This document shows positions 54,045-64,000 of a DNA stretch of 64,000 nucleotides, piece after piece. Made by a program: the position numbers and the translations under genes. The notes under the pieces are model-generated. The model was not told where the DNA came from, did no database searches, and saw only the letters and a program-made list of their open reading frames with translations. The stretch is taken from contig JAEVHH010000003.1 in NCBI GenBank assembly GCA_017607445.1, positions 5,394,001-5,458,000 of the forward strand, in the 5' to 3' direction. The stretch's first letter is position 1. The number at the start of each line of letters is the position of its first letter. Source of the stretch: Histoplasma ohiense (Eukaryota > Ascomycota > Eurotiomycetes > Onygenales > Ajellomycetaceae).

Positions 54045-57000
54045 ATGAGCTCATTTATCAATTAAATGATTCGTCTGCGATCTCTTTCCTGCTAACCAAG
54101 AATTATACAATTAGTTCGTTTCATTTTGTTTTTGACTTCAGTCAACAGCATGTTGGCCCTCCTATCATATTCTCATTTTAAAGCCGCGTTCTTTATGTTT
54201 GTTCCAATCGCACCCTTTACAGCAACAAACACCTTAAAGGTATTATCCCCATTATGTTCTGCTACTCGCGAACGACATCGGTATTCACCTGAGGCTGTGT
54301 ATGCCCAAAACATAAACGATTATATCAAGAAACAGGATGCTGCAGAAGCGCACTGTTTAAATCCGGGAGCCTGCGCGATTAGATTCGGGAACTAGAAATG
54401 ATGTTATTTGCCTTCAACGATCAACTCCACAACGAAGGATATGACTTTAAATTCATCTCATGCACCTAGGTTCTGTTTTGCGCTCTTTAGGTATATCAAT
54501 ACAGGATTATATTTTCAGCTTCTTGTGCCGCGTAAATGGTTGTGACTAGATAGATGCATTGAGATTTTGCGAGATATGAACGGGGATAACACGGTATGTG
54601 GCAATATATATATTTCAACCACCCCACCGCACGGTCTACGATGAAACAAAGTCATCAACACATTGGTTGCAGTGTCAACTGTATTCAACCATGGTAGTAA
54701 ACTAACTTCATCCAGGACTCGGCCCTTCTTCTCGCATGCTCAACCCCCGTTACGGTCTGCAAGTCGTCCTTGAGAACAGCTCTAAGGAGACCCAGCCCTC
54801 AAACCCAAGTTCAAAGAAAGCCTGAGAACACCCAGAATAGGAAGATACCCACCCAGATTCTCTTCAAACGCAAAATTCGTTGCATTTCGTGACCAAGAGA
54901 TCCGACTCGGCTGCCCGAGATGCCATTCATGACCACTAACCAACGGCCTCTTCGACCCTTCCGCATCCACAGCGTGTGTTATAATACCCCCTCCGTATAT
55001 CAACAACAGCCACAAACCGTGCCAATGAAAGCCTCAAAGCCGCATCCGCATTAATCACCTTCCCACCCCTTGCCACAGGACCCGCATACACCTGTCAGCC
55101 AAGTTTAATGTTTCCTAACAAAATGTCAAAATTCAGGCTATCAACACTCTGCACAGCCTCCCAGAATGCATCCCACGTATCCACATGCGTGCTCCACACA
55201 AGAGCCTCGTACACGCACCGAACATACGGCGACTCCTGCAGCCTCTACCCCAAGGCTCTTCAAATCCCCATAAATAACATCCTTATCTCCCGTCGTTCGC
55301 CTTTCCCATCTCCGGTTCCGGAGCCGGGAAATTCGCTAGCATCTGGATCATATACCTCTCCATGATCCCCACCAGCTGAAACTACAGCGTTAGCTTCTCA
55401 TTGAGCAATCTGCGGTGCTCGACACGGCACAGCAGGCCTCTGTGGAAGAGGATGGGTTGCAGGGTTTCGATTTTTAGATTGTATTTGTCGTATAGGTGGC
55501 ATATTTCGCGGGCTGCGGGCAGCTAGTTGGATTGGGTGGGCCGGGCATGGTGCTTGGGGTCTTGTAGAAGGATTCTATGCGCTTGAAGGTGTCGTGGGAT
55601 GAGTGGGGAGTCTTGTGCGAAGATCGTTGGCCCAGGCGCGCGCGGGTGAGGAATCTGGATGAGATGCGGGTCGGTTTGCCATTTTGATTGTTGATGGCAA
55701 TAATAACATTATCTCTCTGGCAATTTCTGCTCGTAGAAGTTCGTCATGTTTTTATTGAATTTAATCACTGATGCCGGTTTTTGGTTTGTCATTCTCTTTT
55801 ATACGTATTTTTGTGTTTAGTTCTTGACTTTTCTTTTCTTTTCATTTTTTTACTCGGGGTTCTATATCCTTCTTGACATATGACCTCTTCGCCATCATGT
55901 TTATTCCCTCCATTCTCTGGCGATCGATCCAGTGAAATTCTACATATTTTCAATGGCTTCGACGAAGCAATTTTGCACTATGCGCTCAGAGAAACACTCA
56001 AAGGGCAACCTGATGAAGCTGCAAAAACTGGATCAATCACAAAACTATCTAGAGCAGACCTAGATCGAGCGAAAGTCAAAAGATCCATAACAGTGTTAAT
56101 CTACCTCTACACCTTGGTTTTCACGTGTAATTGTGTCCTTCGTAAAGGTTAAAAATGAGGGAGAGAGCGCGGCATCCACATCATCGGGACTTCGCACCGT
56201 TGAGATATGGAGGTGGCGAGAGAATTAAACAATACAGTAGGTGAACCATTATCCGTCTGCATCATGTCAACTCTGTAATCCTCTGTGCATGGATTGCTCT
56301 GTGAGGCTGACGCAACTGGTTGTTCTATATGAGGATTTACCGTCCGGAGGCGTTTCATAACTTGAGGACTAAAATTTGATGGGCCGAGCGATGAAGCCGC
56401 AGCCTCTAGGCGGTTGACAAAGTGGCGACCACTTATCGCAGAACAAGGAGAGAAGAGAAAACAAAACAACTCGATTTTTGCCCATCTGAAGCCTAGACGC
56501 ATGTATACTACCGAGTATTTGTCCGGCATGTACTGTCCATGTAATATCGACTAGGTTATGAACAGTTCGATGGGGTTGGAGTATAGATTAAAAAGAACAA
56601 ATTATATATATCAAGCAAGGTATAATACAAGAAGTGAACTAAAAGGAAACAATAATAAACTTCTTGACCAGGATTCGCGCCTTTCTGAGAGATGTACGTG
56701 CTTGCTGCATAGCCATAAAATTTAGTCCTCGACGTCAAATTTAACTCATCAAACAAGCTTTTTATCTAAGTACCTTGCAATGTGGCTATGCTAGCAAGTT
56801 GTAAGTTACTAGCGACTTGAGCCGATGCCGAGGCTAAAGTATTTTTCATACGAACTGGTTAACCGATGTAACCAGTGGGGGCTCCGCTGGCAATTGAAAT
56901 TGAAAAAATAATTACATGGCAGTCACTGTATATTTGAAATTGGAGTGGCTGATTGATGCGGGGATTATGGATGTATCTAGGTGTATATGGAGTGAGTGAA

Positions 57001-58819
57001 CAGAGCGTGTATGGAATTTGGCATTTAAGTCCACTGACTGTGTTGATGATATCGGCCACTATGTCTTTTCTTCCATCCTGTCTATGCACTCGTTTTGATT
57101 TCCATTAGAGAAGAAGGGAGTAATCGGCCCAGGTAGACCGGCTCTAGATCAATTCCCCCAATTGTCTCCTGGAATGTTGATTGGAGTGGGATGACACGAT
57201 AAAATCCCGACCTCCTTAGCCAGGAGATACGAACAAAAGAAAAAAAAGAAAAGCAAATAATCACACATGGTTGATAACCAGTCTCCAAGTTATATGTCCG
57301 AGAACGCCATTAGAAACAACGGGCCGGACGCCATAGCTTTGGAAAGATTCAAGCTAGCGGAGGGATTGGCAACATATTGGTAGGTTGGAAACACATCTAT
57401 CCGCCTTCATCTTCGTTCCGACTTCCAAAATTGAACGCCAGGTCAAACAACAAACGCAAACCAATTAATCGTTCATACCCCACACCCACCCAGCGGGGCG
57501 AAAAACCCTGAATTGGGGAAAAACCTGGGGTCTATCTTCCACCCGGATGCACACTCAAACACGGCCCCGACTGGTTGCGTAGCCCACCATGCCTCCAAGG
57601 AGTCCCATCTTGGGATGCGTGTTCATATATGCACCGCATCCACGGCATCACGGCCGATAGCAACATGGGAAGCCACACGGGCCGTGACGAAGATGAAAGC
57701 AACCATCACACAGCGCTTCAGAAGTCTACCCGAAATTGCGCAGCAGCAGCCGTTGATGTCGGACACTTGCTGCTTCAGCTACCTTTGGGACAAAAAGTGA
57801 GGGATGGCAGGCGTTGAGGGTGGCGATTTCTCCAGCATTGGTGCGCGAAGGATGAACTGCCGGTTCTCAATGACGGGCGGCTCGAGGCGTTCCCATGGGA
57901 TGTCAAGGTAGTGAATGATATGCCGAGTCATTGACGGGGTGGGAATCACGCAAATGGGCAGAAACATGACGTCTTGTACTGGCGATATTTGGTTCCGTAT
58001 TTGTTTTGGCTTCCTTAGAGTGATCGTTGATTGTATTTTCCGTGGTTTGATATAGATTTTCATTGGCAGGTCGCATCAACCCATTCTGTCCCACTGCTTC
58101 CGAATCAGATGTATTCGAATAAACATTACTTTGACTAGTATTTATCTAGAACATATTGGAATATGGCATTGAACCATTCAATGGATGCAGATTCCTCGGC
58201 CGGGTTTTTTTCTCTTTTTTTTTTTGTGCCAGATGAGATGGCCAAGTCTACGGCTACAAGGGTAACTACCATTGGACCGAACTTTAATTTTGTGGCAATG
58301 CACGGTACCATGAAAACCTGAAAGCGATACCGAAGAAGTTAACAAAAAGAACCAAGGAAGCATTGGGACCCCAGGTGGAGTTTTCCCGGCCTATTTTCCT
58401 TATGATTTTCTGAATCGATTGGGGGATGGAATGCCAAGAAACAACCAAAATAAAAACTAAATAAAAACAACAAAACAAAAGAGCTATACCAAGTCTATCC
58501 TTTGTTCAGGCGGCCTTAAATTATTGAAAAATGGTTGCACAGTAGAGAATGCAAAACTAACAACAGTAATGCCATAATTGAAATTCAATTAAAAATGCAA
58601 CAAGAAAAAATAGCAACCCCCCCCAAAAAATAAGTAAAAAAGGCAATAAGGAAAAGAAAAACGAACAAACCAGCTATGAGCAAAAACCAGAAACACCATG
58701 AAAAACTAACCATGCAAATCAACGTCAAATAAGTCTGGTGGTTCACTTTTTGTCACTTTTTGACCGTCTTGACCTCATCAAAACTTGGCCCAATCTGTCC
58801 AGAACTAGGCCACATTCGA
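54045..58819. other. Long gene-poor region, 4.8 kb
   Basis: Apart from the decayed frames at 54.7-55.6 kb (separate entry) no gene could be supported. Frames at 55880-56152 (+, 90 codons) and 56149-56529 (-, 126 codons) begin with ATG but show no motif. A strongly A-rich + strand from about 58430 to 58720 lies downstream of the minus-strand SOD gene. Confidence 0.45.
54719..55640 (-). pseudogene. Decayed gene of unknown family
   Basis: Coding-like frames without continuity. One frame from about 55600 to 55285 reads through HLYDKYNLKIETLQPILFH and VGIMERYMIQMLANFPAPEP but has stops at 55523-55525 (TAG), 55382-55384 (TAG) and 55283-55285 (TAA). The codons fit CAG or CAA turned to TAG or TAA by C-to-T change. 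Other frames continue with WSTHVDTWDAFWEAVQSVD (about 55180) and AVLKDDLQTVTGVEHARRR-like sequence near 54760. I cannot assign a family. It could also be chance frames. Confidence 0.35.
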
Positions 58820-59594
58820 TTACAACAAAAGGGCGATAATGCTTGCGAGGATCACGCCGAGAGCGACTGCACCGACTCGGCTAGCGCCACTTGAACTCCG
58901 ACCACCTGGGAGTTGCAAAGTGAATCCAGGTGGCAAAGCCATGGTACCATTGGGATCCAACGTGAAATTGCCACAGTTGATTCGTGTGCCGTTGTATAGG
59001 TGGACAACAATGGAACGATTGCCGACAAAGGAGGTCGAGTTAGGATTTGTAGACAGGTAGGGGTCATAGAATTTACTTGTCCAAAGAGAGCCGTTTATCA
59101 CACCACCGATGTCGCCATACTTCCCCGACAAATCACCAGATTGGCAGCTACCCAGGTCTGTTCGATCACAGGGCGGCGAATCAGCGCGCTGGGTGGGAGA
59201 AAGATGGGGCCCAGTCGAGAGGCAGTTACCACTCGCGTTCACAGGTTTCGCATGAACGTGCCAGGCTAGTGTGCGATTCTTGCGTTAGAAAATTATATAA
59301 AACCCATTTTCATCAAGGGATTAGTTCAGGTTGGTACTAACGGAAGGGACCCTGTTCGGTCTCATTTGGGAAGCCCCAGAACGCAGCGAAGATGAACACG
59401 CCTTCTCCATCTGGTCCAGAAGTAATGCTGACATTTCCGCGAAGATTGGTGTCGGTTCTGTTCTGCAAATATGCAGTGTAAGTTACGTTAGGTGGGTTGT
59501 CAGTACTTTGCACGTTATTAGGGAATCTCGAGCCCTGGGCAATGCTAAGGCCAACACCCAGTGTCGAGCAGGTGAGGAGAGTCGAAAGTCGCAT
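58820..59594 (-). CDS. Extracellular GPI-anchored copper-only superoxide dismutase
   Basis: Two exons, 59594-59342 and 59265-58820, joined in phase 1 (TTCC|GTTAGT ... CACTAG|CC), giving 232 residues. An upstream in-frame start at 59660 is less likely because MRLSTLLTCSTLGVGLSIAQ is a good signal peptide. Copper ligands are present: H87 and H89 (WHVHAKPV), H105 (STGPHLSP) and H173 (SIVVHLYNGTRINC). Likely disulfide Cys include C99 and C182. The two zinc His and the electrostatic loop of SOD1 are not seen, as in fungal Cu-only SODs (Candida Sod5, Histoplasma Sod3). The C-terminus SSSGASRVGAVALGVILASIIALLL is a GPI signal. The enzyme removes superoxide at the cell surface. A usual DLSGKHG is DLSGKYG here (Y134). 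Confidence 0.93.
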
Positions 59595-61628
59595 TATGAG
59601 ATCAGGGCGGGATTGGCTGTATAAATGCAATATCAGTATTAGAACATCCTCAATAAACACCCAGTTACGACTTACGTATCGGTAAGGTAGGTGGGGGATG
59701 AAATAAATGTCTGGGGTGCAACAGCGCAGCTGAGAAGATATGCAACTATTGTGGATATATGAGATAGGAACTAGCGAGAAGGGAAGAAGAATATACCGAT
59801 GCGCGTATTAGGTCGCAGGGAGTTTGGCCCTTTATGAAGACCACAGGCTGCGGATGCTTCTGGAGATTAGCTTTGGATCAGTAAATAAACTCAGGGTGTC
59901 GCCGCCCCCCCGAGCTACCTACATACCTATTGGGATGATTGTTTTCGGGTTTTGTTGTTGCTGAACCACACATCTGCAACACCAATCACGCCAATCACAC
60001 CCCAAGCCCCTTGGAGAATTGCTGATAAAGTGCTGATTATTGATTGTTGTTCCATTCTAACCCAACAGGGTCAAAGAGCCCCAGGCCATAAACGGGCACC
60101 TTTGCTCCGCAGATTCCACAGCATCGACAGAAACTCTCGAGAAGGCTCAGCCAATAGTACCCACAAACACCCCACATGTTGCCAAAAATAAGCCGCATTT
60201 TAGCTTTTCCCTGTGGCTAAGACCTCCAAGGTTACTTTTCAGCAGGGTTCAACTTTGGGCTCACGGCAAATCAACCTGGAATGAACTAATTGGTGCAGAG
60301 GGCTTTTTCCTGGCCGTACCTTGGTCGAATTCCATCGGAAGCGAGCGGCGATAAGGAAGATTGTCCACGTGAAACCTGCTAACGAATACACACTAGGTAC
60401 TCTACAAGGGTCGTTGAACTGCTGTGACATTTTCGTCCCGTGTACAACAAAGCTCATCCATTAGCGGCCAGAAACCCGCCATCTACTACCTACAGATCTG
60501 TCGCGAGTCGGTAGATTTGTTCTGAGGAGAAAAGCAATTTTTACCTTCGGGCATCGGCTGTCGACCGATCGAGTCTGTCCAATAATTGACTGGTGTAATA
60601 ATTGACCCGGATTAGTAAGTCCCGGGAGCAGTTCAACCGTTACACGAAGATATTTATTTTCATATATAGACAATCCCAGGTCTCTTTGAGGATCTCTCTA
60701 TTGTAGCCTGGAGAAGCAGTTTGTTTACCCGCAAACTTCAATCTTGGATGAAGCCTTGAAGTGTCTCCATTGTAATTGCCTACAAATTACCCATGAGATT
60801 TAAATTAGGTGGAAATAATTATTAATTATTAAATCATCGCTCTCACGTTCATATCTAAGCTGTCGTCTCAAAATTATCTACAAGTTGTGTGAGCAAAGCC
60901 GTATTCTCCGATTTAAGAATCTTAGACATGCAAGCTCCCTAAAGCTTCTAGTGAGTATGGTATCACCATGTGTAATGGAAGTTGTTTACTCAACCCTTAC
61001 AACAACTGCTTAGATTTGTCTCTCTATAAAACTTCTACAGCGTAGTACTTCTAACTTGCTACTCAAATACAGTGTCCAACAGTACAAATATTTCTATAGA
61101 CTCAAAGTAGAGTTGTTGTAAATGTATAGGCCGTCCTTTCTTTACAACTCATCCTTTAAATATTAGATTTCGATGTTTGAATCCCCTCACCCAGTTAGGG
61201 CCGGAGCAAGCGGATCTTTCATTTGGATATACAAAAAATTGGAAAATTGATATGAACAGCTAGATTTATGATAGTTTTGGATCAGGAGTGTTAAAATCAT
61301 GGTCCGGACGCTTCATTTTATCATATTTAACATAAGGATAGTTCCCCTGAGCGACTATCCGAGGATATGTAAAATCTATAGTTATGATATTATTTTGATT
61401 AGCAAGTTATAATGCTACTACTGTTGTAGATGTGATCGAATAATTGACTAGTTACGGGTGTGCTGATCCATCAGTGAGTCTAAGCTTGTGTGGCTGCGGA
61501 AGATTTAGTTGAATTTTAATATGAACTAATCCCCGAGTGGGTCTGGTTAAAACTTAGAAATAACTACTAATGATTCACCCTCTCAAAATATCTTATTTTT
61601 AACTATCTTTCCACTTCAACGCGCAATT
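59595..61628. other. Upstream of the SOD gene and AT-rich approach to the transposon relic
   Basis: The first few hundred bases are the SOD promoter side. From about 60750 the DNA becomes AT-rich and has no supportable gene. CpG dinucleotides still occur here, in contrast to the element that follows. Confidence 0.5.
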
Positions 61629-63395
61629 ATGCCACCAATTCACAATAAAAATGCCTCAAATTTGCTAGAGAGAGAGGGAAGACTTGAGCTCACAATAAAA
61701 TCTATTCAAAATAAAGAAATCTCCTCAATTCATGAAGCTGCAAGAACATTTGAAGTCTCATATGCTACTCTACACCATAGACTCAGTGACTGATCTGCAA
61801 GAGCAAATTTACACACAAATTCTATGAAATTATCTTCTACTGAAGAAGATAGGCTGGTCGAATGGATATTAGATCAGACTAAAAAAGGATTTCCCCTTCA
61901 GTCAGCATTGATTGAGGATACAGCTAATTATCTTCTTACCTTACAGAATTTCACCACCTCCACCACTCCCCTTTCTACACATTGGCAAGAACAGAGTGTC
62001 AAATCTAGTGGCACACCATTCAGAGCTTCAAAGCAACTATTCCAGACACTATAATCATGACTGTGCTAAGTGTGAAGATCAGCAGGTTATAAAAGGATTG
62101 ATTGAAGACCTTGAGAGATATAATTGCTGAGTATGAAATTCTGGCAGAGAATATATACAACTTTGATGAGACTGGCTTTGCTATGGGACTCTGTGCCACT
62201 ACTAAGATTATTACTAGTAGTGAGTACTATGACAGAGCAAAGCTTCTACAGCCTGGAAATTGCAAGTGAGTGACTGTGATTGAAGCAGTAAATGCTACAG
62301 AATGAGCTCTACCACTCTACATCATTCTCAAAGATCAGAGCTTGTTGAAAGAATGATTTGAAGACCTTTCTGAAGACTAAAAACTGGATGCTAGTAAGAA
62401 TGGCTAGACTACAGATGAAATAGATCTAAGATGACTTCAACAGACATTTATTTCAGCAGCTATTTCATCTAGAGTTGACACTACTACTCTTCTTATTCTG
62501 AACAGCCACAGCAGTCATCTTATCCTTGAATTCAATCAAATCTGCAAGGATAATACTATATTATGTCTCTGCATGTCATCTCATTCCTCCCACCTGCTGC
62601 AGCTACTAGATGTGAGTGTTTTTTCAGTGCTAAAGTGAGCATATGAAGCTCTAATTCATCAGTGAATGTGGCTTGAATTTAATACTATTTGGATGGTGGA
62701 TTTTCTAGATGCCTACTCTAGGACACACACTGAAGCCTTTAAACCTCAGACTATTCAAAATGGCTTCAAGGCAGCTGGAATAGTGCCATTCCAGCCTGAC
62801 TATGTCATCCAGCAGCTGAATATTCAACTATGGATCTCTACCCTCTCAGATAGCAGCTCTGGCAATTCAACCATGTTCTGAATGCTTCAAACACCTAGTA
62901 ATCCCCAACAATTGCACTGACAGACAAATAATATCAAGAGCTTGATGGAAGGCCAGCCTCAAGACTTTGTGAAAGACTTTGATCAAATTATCAAGACTTG
63001 CAAATATGGGATGGTCAGTGCCACTATTATGAAGAAGCAATACCAGAATATATTTGATGCAAATGAGATAGAGAAGCAAAAGCACCAGAGATCTAGATAC
63101 TGTATTCAACAAGAAGGAGAAGATTTAACTAGTGAAGAAGTTCACAATCTTCTAGTAGGTCCTGCAGACGCTGAAGAGTCTGCAGAGCCTGTTGAACAGG
63201 CTGTTATTCCAGTTTCTAATCCTACAGCCTCTGAATCTCAACCACACTCAGGAGTGCCACAACACTGCAGCAAATGCCATTTGCCAGGCCATAAGAGAAC
63301 AAGATGCCCTAATTCTAATGTAATTTAATTTAATTTAATTGAGTGTTATGGCATTGAGATAATTTGAATTAAAATCTACCTGCTGGGGATAAGGT
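61625..63395 (+). mobile_element. pogo/Fot1-type DNA transposon relic, CpG-depleted
   Basis: The extent is set by the transposase remnant and by a sharp loss of CpG. Between 61629 and 63328 I count two CpG (61859 and 63169), while flanks on both sides contain many. Terminal inverted repeats are not clear. A loose resemblance exists between about 61500-61530 and the reverse complement of 63345-63385. An AATTT-type tandem stretch (63317-63342) follows the coding remnant. Confidence 0.7.
61629..63328 (+). pseudogene. Dead pogo/Fot1-like transposase (HTH + DDE_1 + zinc knuckle)
   Basis: The frame from ATG 61629 starts with a Psq-type helix-turn-helix (IHEAARTFEVSYATLHHRL), is stopped by TGA at 61791, and resumes with the second HTH region (LSSTEEDRLVEWILDQTKKG). 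After a frame change the DDE_1 core is recognisable: IYNFDETGFAMGL, EYYDRAKLLQPGN, LLILNSHSSHL (Asp of the second motif replaced by Asn) and CMSSHSSHLLQLLDV. The tail has AFKPQTIQNGFKAAGIVPF and a zinc knuckle CSKCHLPGHKRTRC (CX2CX4HX4C). Many internal stops fall where Trp or Arg is expected. The first two acidic-triad positions cannot be restored from one frame, so it cannot be active. Confidence 0.88.
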
Positions 63396-64000
63396 GATTT
63401 GGGTGGTTCGCTCGCTTGGGAATTACGTTAGTTAAGTTAGTTGACCCTCAGGACATTGAACTCATAACGAATCTAACCTCTAACTACTCTTTCATTCCTA
63501 GTTTAGCTTCTGTGTGAATTGGGCATGGATGTGGCTAACAACAATAGGGTGAAACTAGCTTAGCAGACTTGAGTGGAAAGTTTGAATCCTGCCAAAGGTT
63601 CAAGCTCCAACCATCTCAAGATAAACAATGATGAATAGAGTTAAATGTTAATTATGGGTATCAATTTATTTAGATGAATGGTTAGTAAAATTATGGTTAT
63701 TTACCAGTTAGGCAATATCTTCTCACAACAACAATGATGAGCAACAGGGGGGTGGAATTGTGTTCCAGCACTTCAAACAACAAATAATCATCAGGAATTT
63801 GGATAATTGGAAGGTGCTCTGAACATAACCTGAAACAGCTAAAGCGCTATTTTACAATGGGTAGGTTGATGGTTGGTTATCAAATACTAACACAATATAT
63901 TTTCAGCTCTCTAGATAGCCAACGGACCACTGAATCTCAAACTATTATCTCACAAAGGTCTTGAGGCTTCTTTTTCCTACTGCACTTTGATTTTTTTGAA
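63329..64000. other. Non-coding end of the window
   Basis: After the TTTAA-type tandem stretch the sequence is AT-rich with no supportable gene. CpG reappears from about 63398. Confidence 0.5.

Noticed and set aside
55880..56529. Two ATG-started frames, 90 codons (+) and 126 codons (-)
   Set aside because: No motif, opposite strands and abutting ends. They were left as possible but unsupported.
1..64000. CRISPR arrays, rRNA genes, prophage or bacterial operon structure
   Set aside because: No regularly spaced direct repeats, no rRNA-like sequence and clear eukaryotic introns.

Overview
The window is nuclear DNA of a filamentous ascomycete. Most genes are split by short introns of roughly 50-140 nt with GTRNGY-type donors and YAG acceptors. 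The gene set (Zn2Cys6 regulator, highly reducing PKS, GH17 wall enzyme, GPI-anchored copper-only SOD, DUF3237 protein) is typical of Pezizomycotina. The copper-only SOD, the AT-rich intergenic DNA and a pogo/Fot1 relic that has lost almost all CpG fit Eurotiomycetes, plausibly Onygenales. That placement is inference.

Layout. 1-4.5 kb holds one small C2H2/3CxxC zinc-finger gene (-). 4.5-12.0 kb is a 7.46-kb coding exon (-) for a giant low-complexity and coiled-coil protein whose first exon is not resolved. 13.9-15.1 kb is a GH17 glucanase/glucanosyltransferase (-), and 16.6-17.8 kb a SANT-like protein (-). 18.9-19.9 kb is the p24 cargo receptor EMP24 (+), and 20.7-21.5 kb a Cys-rich single-pass membrane protein (+). 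22.0-23.3 kb is a DUF3237 gene in eight exons (-), so fragmented that a single-frame view misses it. 24.2-26.3 kb is endopolyphosphatase PPN1 (+), 27.9-28.7 kb a two-repeat Myb/SANT-like protein (+), and 32.1-33.3 kb a divergent 14-3-3 protein (+). 36.5-37.5 kb is an unrecognised secretory-type protein (+). 38.7-41.6 kb is a transcription factor with two Zn2Cys6 clusters (-). 42.4-45.5 kb is a decayed highly reducing PKS (-). 47.2-48.4 kb is a HpcH/HpaI aldolase (+), 48.5-48.8 kb a glutaredoxin-like protein (-), 49.1-50.4 kb a CHORD-CS protein (+), and 52.5-54.0 kb an ethanolamine kinase (+). 54.7-55.6 kb has traces of a decayed gene (-). 58.8-59.6 kb is a GPI-anchored Cu-only SOD (-), and 61.6-63.3 kb a dead pogo/Fot1 transposase.

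Most genes are independent housekeeping units: wall remodelling, ER-Golgi transport, polyphosphate turnover, phospholipid synthesis, HSP90 co-chaperone function and oxidative-stress defence. The exception is 38.7-45.5 kb, where the PKS remnant next to a Zn2Cys6 regulator looks like a fossil secondary-metabolite cluster. The most distinctive observation is in that regulator: both zinc clusters are interrupted by a phase-1 intron at the equivalent position, which points to tandem duplication of the genomic segment coding the DNA-binding domain. I found no CRISPR array, no rRNA or tRNA gene I could defend, and nothing I would call a new multi-gene system. Exon boundaries were derived by hand from splice signals, reading frame and remembered family conservation, without database searches.
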